A stretch of DNA of 64,000 bases from DAOPYU01 sp942493245 (GTDB taxonomy: Bacteria > Sumerlaeota > Sumerlaeia > UBA8349), in contig OW818685.1 of the NCBI GenBank assembly GCA_942493245.1, positions 4,154,001 through 4,218,000 of the forward strand, in the 5' to 3' direction. Of this stretch, positions 36,479 through 45,318 are shown in pieces (the stretch's first letter is position 1; each line of letters opens with the position of its first letter). Under the pieces are notes generated by a model that did not search any database, was not told where the DNA came from, and was given only the letters and a program-made list of their open reading frames with translations. Made by a program: the position numbers and the translations under genes.

Positions 36479-37825
36479 ATGACCCACCCACTGATCGCCG
36501 ATTGTCCCGCCCAGCGCCATGCGGCCCTCGAATTTCAATCGCCGGACGAAATCCGCCGCGTCCAGAACGAACTGCTGGTCGAGCATGTCCGGTACGCGGC
36601 GCAGCATTCCCCCTTCTACCGCGAGCGGTTCCGGGAGGTGGGACTGGATCCGGCGGATGTGCGAGGGGTGACGGACCTGGCCGGATTGCCCTGTACGGAA
36701 AAAGCGGACCTGACGGAACGCAACGAGGACTTTCTGGCCGTCCCCGCCGAAGAAATCGTGGACGTGTGCCTGACCTCGGCCACCACGGGAACCACCCCGA
36801 CGCAACTTCTGCAAACCGCCGGCGACCTGGCCCGCCTGGCCTACAATGAACAACAGGCCTTCGGGATGCTCGGGGTCGGACCCTCCACCACGCTGTTGGT
36901 AGGCGCGGCTCTCGACCGGTGTTTCATGGCCGGACTGGCCTACTTCCTGGGAGCGGTGCGGTTGGGCGCGCGCGCCGTCCGGGCCGGAGCGGGCAGCGAG
37001 GCGCAACACTGGCAGACCATCCGGGCCACCCGGCCCGATACGATCATGTGCGTGCCCTCGCTCATGCGGCGCATCGCCGAAAAAGCAATCGAAATGGGAG
37101 AAGACCCGCGTGAGGCGGGAATCCGCCGCCTGATCGGAATCGGAGAACCCACCCGCGACGCGACCCTCGCGCTCTTGCCGACCGGGCAGAAAATCGAGGA
37201 ACTCTGGGGGGCAACCCTCTACTCGACCTACGCCTCGACGGAGATTGCGACCACATTCTGCGAATGCCGGGAACGCCGGGGGGGGCACCTGCGGGCCGAA
37301 CTGCTGGCGGTCGAGATTCTGGACGAAGAAAACCGTCCCGTGGCCGACGGGGAACTGGGCGAAGTGGTCGTGACCCCTCTCGGGGTTCAGGGAATGCCGC
37401 TGGTGCGGTTCCGGACCGGGGATATTTCGTACCTGATGAACTCGCCCTGCGCGTGCGGACGCAGCACGCCGCGCCTGGCGCCCATCGTGGGCCGCAAGAA
37501 TCAGATGCTGAAGTACAAGGGGACCACGCTGTTTCCCTCGACGGTTCTGGCCGCGCTCGAAGGATGCGAGGAGGTGCATGGCGTGTTTGTCGAGGCGCAC
37601 CGGAATCCCGACGGCACGGATCGGGTGGTGGCCTGTGTGGCGCTGCGCGACGGCATCCGCCCGGAACAGATGACGGACGGCCTGTGCGAACAGATGCGGG
37701 CCTACGTGCGGGTCGTGCCGGAACTCGAATTCGTCTCCGCCGACGTGTTCGAACGACGGGTCCACCTGAGCGAGAAACGCAAACGAGTCACCTTCCACGA
37801 TTTTAGGAATGAGACGCGGGACTGA
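36479..37825 (+). CDS. Phenylacetate-CoA ligase-like (PaaK family) adenylate-forming enzyme
   Basis: 448 residues. PaaK-family features: N-terminal HVRYAAQHSPFYRERF, TSATTGTTPTQLL (phosphate loop), LYSTYASTEI, VRFRTGDISYL and a C-terminal lysine region (GRKNQMLKYKGTTLFPS). CACGRSTPRL is typical. It should adenylate and thioesterify an aromatic or other carboxylic starter; the substrate is unknown. Its position among KS genes suggests loading of an aryl starter, as AMP ligases do in aryl-polyene clusters (inference). A G8 run occurs at 37278. Confidence 0.85.
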   Translation: MTHPLIADCPAQRHAALEFQSPDEIRRVQNELLVEHVRYAAQHSPFYRERFREVGLDPADVRGVTDLAGLPCTEKADLTERNEDFLAVPAEEIVDVCLTSATTGTTPTQLLQTAGDLARLAYNEQQAFGMLGVGPSTTLLVGAALDRCFMAGLAYFLGAVRLGARAVRAGAGSEAQHWQTIRATRPDTIMCVPSLMRRIAEKAIEMGEDPREAGIRRLIGIGEPTRDATLALLPTGQKIEELWGATLYSTYASTEIATTFCECRERRGGHLRAELLAVEILDEENRPVADGELGEVVVTPLGVQGMPLVRFRTGDISYLMNSPCACGRSTPRLAPIVGRKNQMLKYKGTTLFPSTVLAALEGCEEVHGVFVEAHRNPDGTDRVVACVALRDGIRPEQMTDGLCEQMRAYVRVVPELEFVSADVFERRVHLSEKRKRVTFHDFRNETRD

Positions 37826-37848
37826 AGCGGGAAAGAGAAAGGCACGGC

Positions 37849-38938
37849 ATGTCGGTAGATCTGAACAAGAATCGCTGGGGACGGCATTTTTCGCCGGAGG
37901 AGATCGCCGACGCACGCGACAACAACCGTCTGCTCACGATGGAAATCGAGACCAGCCACGTCTGCAACCTGCGCTGCGTGTATTGCTACAGCGGCGCGGG
38001 ACGCAAGCAGGCCAACGAATTGTCGTTCGACGAAATCCTCGACGCGATCCGGCAGGGTATTGACCTTGGTGTGCGCCGCGTGATTATCATCGGCGGCGGC
38101 GAACCGATGCTCTACCCCCATCTTTTCGACATCATCCAGTTTCTGCACGAACACGACATCGCGATTGATCTGTTCACCAACGGGACGCTCCTGAACAGCG
38201 AAAACGCCCGGAGGCTCTACGACTATGGCGTCGAGCCGGTGGTCAAGTGCAACAGCCTGAACCCGCAGATCCAGGACTTCCTGTCCGACGTCCCCGGCTC
38301 GTTCGACCAGATCCAGCGGGGTATCGAATGTCTCATGGCCGCGGGCTATCCGGACGCGGACCACGACATGGGGGTCGAAACGATCATCTGCGCGCAGAAT
38401 ATCCAGGAATTGCCCACCCTCTGGCGCTGGGCGCGCGACCGCGGCCTGATTCCCTACTTCGAAATGATCACGTTCCAGGGGAAGGCGAAACGCCGGTACG
38501 ACCTCAACGTGCCCGTCCCCGAATTGCGTCGGTTGTTCGAGGATCTCGCCCGCATTGACCGCGAAGAGTACGGCCACAACTGGGAACCCCACCCGCCGGT
38601 AGCTGGCCTGAGCTTGTGCGCGGCACGAGTATTCCTGCACGATCACCTCGACGGGCTATGTCTATCCCTGCGTGGGGGTGGACGTGAAGGTGGGCAATGT
38701 GCGCTACGACACGCTGGCCAATATCCTGCGCGAGAGTCCGGTGATTCAGAGCATGCGGCAGATCCGGAACCACATCAAGGGCGCCTGCCGCGCGTGCGCG
38801 CAGGTCGAGGGGTGCTACGGGTGCCGGGGCATGGCCTACCACCTCACGGGCGATTTTCTGGCGCCGGACCCGCTCTGCTGGCACAATCCGAAACACCTGC
38901 AAAGCGACTCGGGCGCAGAGAAGGAACCCACGGCATGA
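37849..38938 (+). CDS. Radical SAM/SPASM protein, broken by a one-base frameshift
   Basis: The N-terminal half has the radical SAM cluster CNLRCVYCYSG (CxxxCxxC) and a GGGEP glycine motif (IIIGGGEPMLYPH). The frame ends correctly only if one T is removed at about 38614-38615: before it the sequence reads ...HPPVAGLS, and after it, in the next frame, CARHEYSCTITSTGYVYPCVGV, ACRACAQVEGCYGCRGM and DPLCWHNP, a SPASM-type iron-sulfur domain. With the correction the protein has about 362 residues and its stop overlaps the dehydratase ATG (ATGA). As written the N-terminal frame runs on into the dehydratase frame, which is not a real fusion. A sequencing error or a recent mutation are both possible. 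Radical SAM enzymes here could build an unusual group on the chain or modify a peptide. Confidence 0.75.
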
Positions 38939-39915
38939 CCGAGACCGACCCGATGCCCGTCCCCTCGTTTCAACCGCGCCCCGTAGGACCCCTGGTGCCG
39001 CAGGCGCCGCCCATGCTGCTGCTCGACACGCTGATGCATTACGATCTCGAGAGTGGTGAGGCGCAGACCGTGGTGCGCCCGGACAGTCTGTTCCTGGAAC
39101 CCTCCGGAGAACTGGCCGCGCCCGCGCTGGTCGAAATGGTGGCGCAGCTGGTGGCGGCCCGTCAGGGTTATGAAGCGCTTTCGCACCCGGAAGCGCTCAC
39201 GCAGGGACTGCTGGTCGGAGTTCAGGAATTTTCAATTCGCAACACGGCACGGGTCGGGGACACCCTTCGCATCACGGCGCAACAGGTGTTGCGGGTGGAC
39301 CAGGCGGTGGTGGTCCGGGGCGAACTGTGGCGCGGGACAGATCTTCTGGCCTCGGGCATGGTGAAAATCTGGGAGGTGGAATCGCTGCCCGACGGCACAC
39401 GCGAGACCCCACCCTCGGATTCGGGATTGAAACAAGAGGGATTCCATTTCTTCACGGAGGAAGCGAAAGAATCGCTGTGTCCGGTCGCGCGCGCTTTTCT
39501 CCCCTGTATCCGTGCGTGGAAGGTTTCCAAAATCCCGGGAACGGGGCAAACAGATACGTCTCTCAGCGCCCGGGGAACCTGTTTTCTGCCTCCGGACTTT
39601 CCGGCGTTTCAGGGGCATTTTCCCGGATTTCCGATTCTGCCCGCCGTAGCCATGCTCGAAATCGGGCGGGTGGCCTTTCAGGCAACGGCTGGATATCCCC
39701 TGACCCTGACGGGCGTGACGCGCGCGAAGTTTACCCAGCTGATCCGCCCGGAGGAAGAAATCGAGTTCTCGGTCGAAACATTGGGCCGGGGAAAAGAAAA
39801 TCGAAACATGCCCTCCGATCCCGCGGAGGTGCGGGCGCGAGTCCATCTTCTGGTCGGTGGGCGCAGCGCCGCGAGTTTCCTCCTCCATGCCCGACACTCG
39901 AAAGAGGGAGTCTGA
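38935..39915 (+). CDS. Double hot-dog 3-hydroxyacyl-ACP dehydratase
   Basis: 326 residues from ATG 38935, which overlaps the radical SAM stop. The N-terminal hot-dog (PLVPQAPPMLLLDTLMHYDLE... LVEMVAQLVAARQG) resembles ApeI/FabZ-type sequences; the C-terminal half has FPAFQGHFPGFPILPAVAMLEIG, the FabZ active-site motif with catalytic His. Fused hot-dogs dehydrate 3-hydroxyacyl-ACPs, forming conjugated double bonds when repeated. Follows in the same overlapping set, ending five bases before the thioesterase. Confidence 0.83.
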   Translation: MTETDPMPVPSFQPRPVGPLVPQAPPMLLLDTLMHYDLESGEAQTVVRPDSLFLEPSGELAAPALVEMVAQLVAARQGYEALSHPEALTQGLLVGVQEFSIRNTARVGDTLRITAQQVLRVDQAVVVRGELWRGTDLLASGMVKIWEVESLPDGTRETPPSDSGLKQEGFHFFTEEAKESLCPVARAFLPCIRAWKVSKIPGTGQTDTSLSARGTCFLPPDFPAFQGHFPGFPILPAVAMLEIGRVAFQATAGYPLTLTGVTRAKFTQLIRPEEEIEFSVETLGRGKENRNMPSDPAEVRARVHLLVGGRSAASFLLHARHSKEGV

Positions 39916-39919
39916 ACCG

Positions 39920-40393
39920 ATGAGTCCCCGCAAACCCACCCTGCTCTTCTCCCCTCATCCCGGCGGTCCGCTCCCTGCCGAGGTCACAGCCACACGCCGG
40001 GTCCGATTCGAAGAAGTGGACCCGCTCGGGATCGTCTGGCACGGGCGATATCCCAGTTATCTGGAGGATGGCCGCACGGCTTTCGGCGACCGGTTTCAGA
40101 TGGGGTATCTGGACCTGCATCGCAACGGGTGCCTGGCGCCTCTGGTCCAGATGCAGATAGACTACTTTCGCCCGTTGGAATTCGACGAGGAGTTCACCAT
40201 CCACACCCGCCTGCACTGGAGTGAAGCGGTGCGGCTGAACTTCGAATACCGGCTCGAAAACAAACAGGGCGAACGGGTCGCGACCGCCTCAACCGTGCAG
40301 GTGCTGATGGACCTGGACCGCCAGTTGATTCTGGTCTGGCCCGCCTTTCTGGAAAACTTCTTCGAGCGCTGGCGCGCGGGACAACTGACATGA
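39920..40393 (+). CDS. 4HBT-type hot-dog thioesterase
   Basis: 157 residues from ATG 39920. It has RRVRFEEVDPLGIVWHGRYPSYLEDGR, the 4-hydroxybenzoyl-CoA thioesterase signature with the catalytic Asp, and continues with LVQMQIDYFRPLEFDEEF. It would hydrolyse an acyl- or aryl-thioester, releasing a starter or product. Such thioesterases are regular members of aryl-polyene loci. Its stop overlaps KS3 by four bases. Confidence 0.85.
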   Translation: MSPRKPTLLFSPHPGGPLPAEVTATRRVRFEEVDPLGIVWHGRYPSYLEDGRTAFGDRFQMGYLDLHRNGCLAPLVQMQIDYFRPLEFDEEFTIHTRLHWSEAVRLNFEYRLENKQGERVATASTVQVLMDLDRQLILVWPAFLENFFERWRAGQLT

Positions 40394-41556
40394 GCGCTCC
40401 CCCCCCAAAACGCCCTGTATTCATCGGCGCGGCGACGGCGGTCACCGCGCTGGGCGCTTCGCTCGACATGCTCTGGCCGGCCCTGCTCGAAGGCCGCTCG
40501 GCCATCGGACCGATCGGGGGGCGTTTCTCGACCGAGTCGCTCGCGTTCCATGAAGCCGCCTGTATTCCGGAACTCGATCCCCTGGAACCACCCCACCCGA
40601 GCCGTACCGTCGAACTCCTGAGCCGTTGTCTCGAAGGTCTGCCTCCCTTGTCCGATGAGACGTTTGTCATCTGGACGGGAGTCAAGGGGGATGCGGAATA
40701 CGTCGAAACGCTCTGCGACCTGGGCGCAAAACCCTCCGCAATCGCCCATCTCCCTTACCTGCCCGAACACTACCGCCGCTGGGTGTGCGAGCGACTGGGG
40801 CTGCAAACCGGGAACGGACTGGAACTGAACGCCGCGTGCGCGTCCTCGACCGCCGGGCTGGCGCTCGGCGCGCACCGAATCGCCTCGGGCGAATGCGATG
40901 CCGTGCTCGTCTGTGCGGCGGACCTGGTGAGCCGTTTCACCTTCACCGGGTTTTCGGTCCTCAAGGCCCTCTCCCCCACCCGATGCCGCCCATTCGACGA
41001 ACAGCGCGACGGACTGAGCCTGGGCGACGGCGCGTCCGCCATTCTGCTTTGCAGTGAAGAAACACTCCGTTCGCGCAACCTGCCCGCCTTGGGACGGTTG
41101 ACCGGCTGGGGCATTGCCAACGACGCGAACCACATCACCGGCCCCGCGCGGGATGGATGCGGCCTGACCGCGGCGATCCAACTGGCGCTGAACGAAGCGG
41201 GGCTGTCCCCGGAAAACATCGGGGCCTTCTGCGCACACGGAACGGGAACCCCCTACAACGACGCGATGGAACTGACCGCGCTCGAAAGTGTGTTCGGAGA
41301 GCGGCGTTTTCCTCTCTTTTCAATCAAGGGCGCCATCGGTCACACACTCGGCGCGGGCGGAGCCATCGAGGTCGCGGTGTGCCTCAAAGTTCTGTCCGAA
41401 AGCCGCATCCCGCCGACCGCCGGTCTGGAGCGCCCGGAACCGCGCGCCGAGGGACGCGCCTGTGGCGAGACTCAGGACTTCCCCGGCGGCGCGATCCTGA
41501 CGACCAATTCCGGTTTCGGCGGAGTCAACGCGGCGTTGATCCTGGAGAGAGCATGA
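40390..41556 (+). CDS. Beta-ketoacyl-ACP synthase, KS3
   Basis: 388 residues. Cys in LNAACASSTAG, His in CAHGTGTPYND and His in IKGAIGHTLGAGG complete the triad. The N-terminal ~110 residues are shorter and more divergent than in KS1 and KS2. A C8 run lies just after the start (40389-40396). Ends with NSGFGGVNAALIL and overlaps the next gene by ATGA. As a third active KS it could elongate at a different chain length. Confidence 0.87.
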   Translation: MSAPPPKRPVFIGAATAVTALGASLDMLWPALLEGRSAIGPIGGRFSTESLAFHEAACIPELDPLEPPHPSRTVELLSRCLEGLPPLSDETFVIWTGVKGDAEYVETLCDLGAKPSAIAHLPYLPEHYRRWVCERLGLQTGNGLELNAACASSTAGLALGAHRIASGECDAVLVCAADLVSRFTFTGFSVLKALSPTRCRPFDEQRDGLSLGDGASAILLCSEETLRSRNLPALGRLTGWGIANDANHITGPARDGCGLTAAIQLALNEAGLSPENIGAFCAHGTGTPYNDAMELTALESVFGERRFPLFSIKGAIGHTLGAGGAIEVAVCLKVLSESRIPPTAGLERPEPRAEGRACGETQDFPGGAILTTNSGFGGVNAALILERA

Positions 41557-42299
41557 TGAAACTGACACTGGCGGGCGGCGCGTGGATCACGGCGGGGGGG
41601 ATGGGGCTTCTGAGCGACGGAAGCAAACCGATTCTCACGCCCGGAGAACCGGTCCTCCCACGCGGCAAAGACCTCTTCGACCCCCCTCTAGCGCGGTACG
41701 GGCGGTTCGACCGCTACACCAGACTGGGATGCGCAGCGGTGGCACTGGCTTTGCGCGACGGAGGGATGGCCGAATCGGGCCGCAAGCGCCCGATCGGGAT
41801 CGTGAGCGCCAGCCGGACCGAGTGCCTGGAAACCGATCTGGCCTACTATCGCACCACCTTCGAGAACGGGGGAGCGTTTGCCAGTCCCAATCTGTTCAGT
41901 TACACTCAGCCGGGCATCGTGCTGGGAGAATGTGCCGTCTATTTCGGGTTGACAGGACCGACGCTCTGTGTGGGCCAACCCCTTGCCGAGTCGGGACTGG
42001 GGTGGCTGGCGCTAGAAACAGCCTGCCGGTTCCTTGAAACGGGTCAGGCGGAAGCGATGCTGGCCGGATGGATCGAGGCGCCCCCGGTTGCGCCGGAGGA
42101 CTTCCCGGAATCCGAACGTCAAGCCCTGCCGACGGGCGCGATCTTCGTGGTTCTGCGTCCCGAGATGGGTTCGGCAGAACCTCCCAGCGCGTCCGCACGC
42201 ACGATTCACTGGGAACGCGGGACCATGCGAACAATGGTGGGGGACCGTTCCGTCTCGATCCAATCGGTCCTTAATTTTTTCGCTGAAAATCGTGGTTGA
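41553..42299 (+). CDS. Half-length ketosynthase-like protein without the catalytic cysteine
   Basis: 248 residues from ATG 41553 (or 41556). The fold is recognised by GIVSASRTECLETDLAYY, FASPNLFSYTQPGIVLGECAVYFGLTGPTL and WLALETACRFLETGQAEAMLAG, i.e. the N-terminal KS lobe (Ketoacyl-synt_2-like). At the position of the nucleophile the sequence is VGQPLAESG rather than xxACASG, and the His-bearing C-terminal lobe is missing. Similar small KS-like proteins occur in aryl-polyene loci, so this is likely a structural or chain-length partner, not a fragment. The stop codon coincides with the start of repeat C at 42296, so truncation by the repeat cannot be excluded. Confidence 0.7.
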   Translation: MMKLTLAGGAWITAGGMGLLSDGSKPILTPGEPVLPRGKDLFDPPLARYGRFDRYTRLGCAAVALALRDGGMAESGRKRPIGIVSASRTECLETDLAYYRTTFENGGAFASPNLFSYTQPGIVLGECAVYFGLTGPTLCVGQPLAESGLGWLALETACRFLETGQAEAMLAGWIEAPPVAPEDFPESERQALPTGAIFVVLRPEMGSAEPPSASARTIHWERGTMRTMVGDRSVSIQSVLNFFAENRG

Positions 42300-42510
42300 G
42301 GGCAGAAAACGAGTCTTTTGTCTTCTGCTATGGGGCGAAAACGGTTTTGACCCCCTCACCTTTGAGGTGAGGGATTTGACTGCGCCAATCAGGAGATTGG
42401 CGGTCCCAGGAACCGCTTTCTCCGCATGAAAACGGCATTTATGGGAGGGAGGGCGTCTCGCCCGCCTGAGAGAAAACCGGACTATCGGCGTTCAACCGCG
42501 GTTTTTGAAG
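42296..42510 (+). repeat. Composite repeat C + inverted-end element at the end of the ketosynthase cluster
   Basis: Repeat C (TTGAGGGCAGAAAACGAGTC... to about 42430) is followed by the GGGAGGGAGGGCGTCTCGCCC part and CGTTCAACCGCGGTTTTT (42489-42506), i.e. a diverged full copy of the element at 58729-58879. Nothing else is seen in the 310-base spacer. Confidence 0.6.
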
Positions 42511-42609
42511 AAACAAAACCCGCCCTGGGATAAATTTTCGGGAAGTCTGTGGCTCTTCCCGCCGCGCTCCATCTTGACGTCACGAACCGGTCGGTGTTAA
42601 GGTACCCCC

Positions 42610-43671
42610 ATGACAAACCTTCTGCCTCTCCTCAAACAACTCTGCGACACGTTCGGCCCCTCGGGGTTCGAGTCCGAAGTGCGCCATCTGATCCGCTCGC
42701 GGGTCGAGACTCTGGGGGATCTCCTCGAAGAAACCCCGATCGGAAACCTGGTGGTGACGCGCAGGGGCGCGGACCCGACCAAAACTCTGATGCTCGACGC
42801 CCACATGGATGAAATCGGCTACATCGTCACCCATGTGGACGAACACGGGTTCCTGCGTTTCGCCCCGCTGGGAGCGATTGACCCACGCGTCGTCCCGTCG
42901 CAGCGGGTGGAAGTGCGCGCCACAGACGGATCGAAACACCTCGGCGTCATCGGGGTGTTGCCCCCCCATGTCACCCGGCCCGACGAGCGCAATCGCGTGT
43001 TCGACCTGAATGAATTGTTCATAGACCTTGGATGCGCCAACGCGCGCGAGGTGGCCGAACTCGGCATCCGCCGGGGTTCACCCGCCGTGCCCTTTGCGCC
43101 CCTGACCGAGCTGGCGGGCGGGTGCGTGACGGCCAAGGCGCTCGACGACCGGACCGGGTGCGCCCTGCTGATCTCCGTGCTCGAAGCGTTCCGCGAAACC
43201 CCGCCCCCTGTCAACCTGATCGCCAGTTTCAGCATGGAGGAAGAGACGGGCGGTCTGGGCGCTCAAACCACAGCCAACACCATGCGGCCTGACGTGGCCC
43301 TGGTGCTGGAAAACACCACCGCGACCGACACGCCCGGCGTTCCCTCGTACCGCGTGGTGACTTCGCTGCGGCATGGCATGGCGCTCACGCTGGCGGACGC
43401 CCGCACCATCGTGCCGGAAAAAATGACCCGGTTCGTGGAAGAACAGGCACAGGCGGCCGGTCTGCCGCTTCAGATCAAACTGCCCGGAGTCGGCGGCACC
43501 AACGCCCCGCGCATCCAGGCGTCCAATGCGGGGGTTCTGACCGGCATCCTGTCCGTCCCCTGCCGGTACATCCACTCTTCGACCAGCCTGCTGTGCCTGA
43601 GCGACGCGGAAAACTCGCTCGCGCTGCTCGTGCGGCTGGTGAACCAGAGCGCCCAGCTCTGGGCAAAGTGA
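42610..43671 (+). CDS. M42-family aminopeptidase (glutamyl aminopeptidase/endoglucanase-like)
   Basis: 353 residues. Metal ligands as in M42: AHMDEIG (His, Asp), KALDDRTGCALL (bridging Asp), SMEEETGGLGA (Glu) and a C-terminal PCRYIHSSTSL (His). Family members are dodecameric cytosolic aminopeptidases with two zinc or cobalt ions. Start begins LLPLLKQLCDTFGPSGFE, the normal N-terminus. Probably in one unit with the small membrane protein 40 bases downstream. Confidence 0.93.
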   Translation: MTNLLPLLKQLCDTFGPSGFESEVRHLIRSRVETLGDLLEETPIGNLVVTRRGADPTKTLMLDAHMDEIGYIVTHVDEHGFLRFAPLGAIDPRVVPSQRVEVRATDGSKHLGVIGVLPPHVTRPDERNRVFDLNELFIDLGCANAREVAELGIRRGSPAVPFAPLTELAGGCVTAKALDDRTGCALLISVLEAFRETPPPVNLIASFSMEEETGGLGAQTTANTMRPDVALVLENTTATDTPGVPSYRVVTSLRHGMALTLADARTIVPEKMTRFVEEQAQAAGLPLQIKLPGVGGTNAPRIQASNAGVLTGILSVPCRYIHSSTSLLCLSDAENSLALLVRLVNQSAQLWAK

Positions 43672-43710
43672 GATCCGTTATAATAACGGGAAAAGGGAAA
43701 GAATAGATCT

Positions 43711-44052
43711 ATGGCCACCATGCTTTCCGAACGAGGCCTTCTGGGTGTCCTCCTCTACCTGTGCAAACGCCTCGTAGTGGGTGGCCTCGCGCTGATTCTG
43801 ATCCTGGCGGCCATTCTCGGCTCGTTCGGGCTGGTCGGAGTCGGCATCATCCTGCGCCTGGGGGAACGGGACTTTTCGTTGAGTTCCGAAACTTTCCGCT
43901 ATTGGCCCGAAGAATTTCCAGCCATTGACCTCCTCTACGCGCAAAACACGTTCTTCATGATCGCGGGCGCCCTGCTGCTTTTCATCGGCCTGCCCCTGAT
44001 CCTGACCTTCCTCGAACAACTTTTCGTCTGGACCGAACCGCCCCGTTCCTGA
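43711..44052 (+). CDS. Small two-TM membrane protein of unknown function
   Basis: 113 residues with two predicted membrane segments (about VGGLALILILAAILGSFGLVGVGII and FFMIAGALLLFIGLPLILTF), joined by a polar loop with the acidic SETFRYWPEEFPAID. No family recognised. The weak AGGGAAAG site precedes ATG 43711. A small CCGTTAT/ATAACGG hairpin lies in front of it, possibly a processing site rather than a terminator. Confidence 0.6.
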   Translation: MATMLSERGLLGVLLYLCKRLVVGGLALILILAAILGSFGLVGVGIILRLGERDFSLSSETFRYWPEEFPAIDLLYAQNTFFMIAGALLLFIGLPLILTFLEQLFVWTEPPRS

Positions 44053-44071
44053 GCGTTTTGCCCTTGCACAA

Positions 44072-44109
44072 AAAAGAAACCCGCTGATGACCGCGGTTCA
44101 ATCCGGGTT
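44072..44109 (-). terminator. Terminator of the minus-strand gene 44098-45090
   Basis: AACCCG/CGGGTT arms with a further internal pairing (GCGGT/ACCGC), followed on the minus strand by TTTCTTTTTTG. The stop codon of the gene lies inside the right arm. The two flanking genes converge here. Confidence 0.5.
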
Positions 44110-45090
44110 CTTTTCCGGAGGTTGTGGTCCGGCTTCGGCTTCTGTTTCGGCTTCGGCTTGATTCGTAGTAACGGTCCACACCACCACATCGCCCACCATG
44201 CGCAGTTGGTGGTACAGGCGGCTGGTGGGCTGTTCCCGCATCTGGTCGTCCAGCGCGCGCTGGTACGAGCGCGCGGTCAGTCCCGCCAAACCCGTCGGAC
44301 CGATCTGTCGCCAGCAATAGACCTCCTCGTCCCACGTGCTCATTTCCCGGAACTCCACCATGTCCGGATAATCGAGATGCGAGATGCGCTCGGCGCCCAC
44401 GCACAAGTCCAGCGCCGTATCCCAGCGCTGGCGTTCGGCGCCGAATTCAAAAGTGAGGCGGAACTTCAGGATGCTGGCCCGGCGATGCTCCTTTTGATAC
44501 ATGGCGGCAAATTCCGGGCATTGGTGCAGAAGTGAACTCCAGCCGTCGGAATTCTCCTCGTCCCGGTTATAGAAGCGATACCCCAACAGGGCATTCTGGA
44601 TTTCCTTGAACGGCCCGTTTCCCCATTCCAGGGGTTGATTCAGGAACGCCCGCATTTTTTCCTCCCGTCCTTTCAGGTACGCGACCGCCTGGGCGCGCAA
44701 AACCGGGTCGGAGATCGCGGCGAGCGCCTTGTCGGTTTCCACGCACTGGTCCAACCACACCTGCGCCAGTTTCCGAATCGTGGGGGACAGGTGCGGGAAG
44801 TCGTCGAGGTTCAGGAGGGGGGCTGTACCGGAGGTCGGGGTGGAGACCGACAACGTCTTCGAGGTGGGGCGATCCGAAATACCCGAAGATTGGGAGATTT
44901 GTTTCGGCCCGGAAATGACGGGTGGGACCACCTCGATCCGCAGATTCGGGACGGTTATGGCAATCAGGAACGCCAGAAACAGGAGCAGGCAAACACCGAC
45001 CACCAGGATTCCCCGTAAGAGAAGCCGCCGCCAGAACCCGGGGTTCTGTGAAGAGGAAGCCACGTCCGCGTTTGCGCCTAATTCTCCCAC
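44098..45090 (-). CDS. Single-TM membrane protein, unknown
   Basis: 330 residues from GTG 45090, with GGGAGA upstream. One N-terminal transmembrane helix (LLRGILVVGVCLLLFLAFLIAITVP) after a short cytosolic tail; the remaining ~280 residues should be periplasmic. That part is helical and acidic (LDQCVETDKALAAISDPVLRAQAVAYLKGREEKMRAFL), ending in an EAETEAEAGPQPPEKN tail. No family or catalytic motif is recognised. It stands alone between the convergent 43711 gene and the divergent DUF134 gene. Confidence 0.6.
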   Translation of the reverse strand: MGELGANADVASSSQNPGFWRRLLLRGILVVGVCLLLFLAFLIAITVPNLRIEVVPPVISGPKQISQSSGISDRPTSKTLSVSTPTSGTAPLLNLDDFPHLSPTIRKLAQVWLDQCVETDKALAAISDPVLRAQAVAYLKGREEKMRAFLNQPLEWGNGPFKEIQNALLGYRFYNRDEENSDGWSSLLHQCPEFAAMYQKEHRRASILKFRLTFEFGAERQRWDTALDLCVGAERISHLDYPDMVEFREMSTWDEEVYCWRQIGPTGLAGLTARSYQRALDDQMREQPTSRLYHQLRMVGDVVVWTVTTNQAEAETEAEAGPQPPEKNPD

Positions 45091-45289
45091 GTTGTTGATC
45101 TCCCTGGAGTTATAGTAAAAATTTGCCGTTATCGCGTTTCCCGAGTCGCGCCTCTGTTACTATAGACGCAAAAAGGGGGATTTGGTTGGAAGAAAAAGTG
45201 ACATTTCTGAAAGTTTTTTTGGGGGAATGTCAGAGTGTCCCCGCCTGTAAAAAGGGATCCATGAGTCCCGCATGCGCGTGAAAAGGATA

Positions 45290-45318
45290 TTGACAAGTCA
45301 CAGTAATGAGCATATACT
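45290..45318 (+). promoter_or_regulatory. Sigma-70 promoter of the DUF134/NifX pair
   Basis: TTGACA (45290-45295), 17-base spacer, TATACT (45313-45318): nearly consensus, 34 bases before the DUF134 start. Confidence 0.75.

Noticed and set aside
37849..39915. Apparent 688-residue radical SAM-dehydratase fusion
   Set aside because: The radical SAM C-terminus lies complete in another frame and ends at an ATGA junction; the join comes from a one-base shift.
31176..42299. Ladderane cluster as the definite product type
   Set aside because: KS, radical SAM and desaturase genes fit, but PaaK-like ligase, 4HBT thioesterase and half KS fit aryl-polyene loci better; sequence alone does not decide.
44072..44110. 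tRNA-like GGTTCAATCC T-loop
   Set aside because: No acceptor, D or anticodon arms fit; the stretch is a terminator hairpin overlapping a stop codon.
45196..45240. Relic of the ISNCY end (AGTGACATTTCT) upstream of DUF134
   Set aside because: Only 12 bases are shared and the rest does not align; could be chance or an old remnant.
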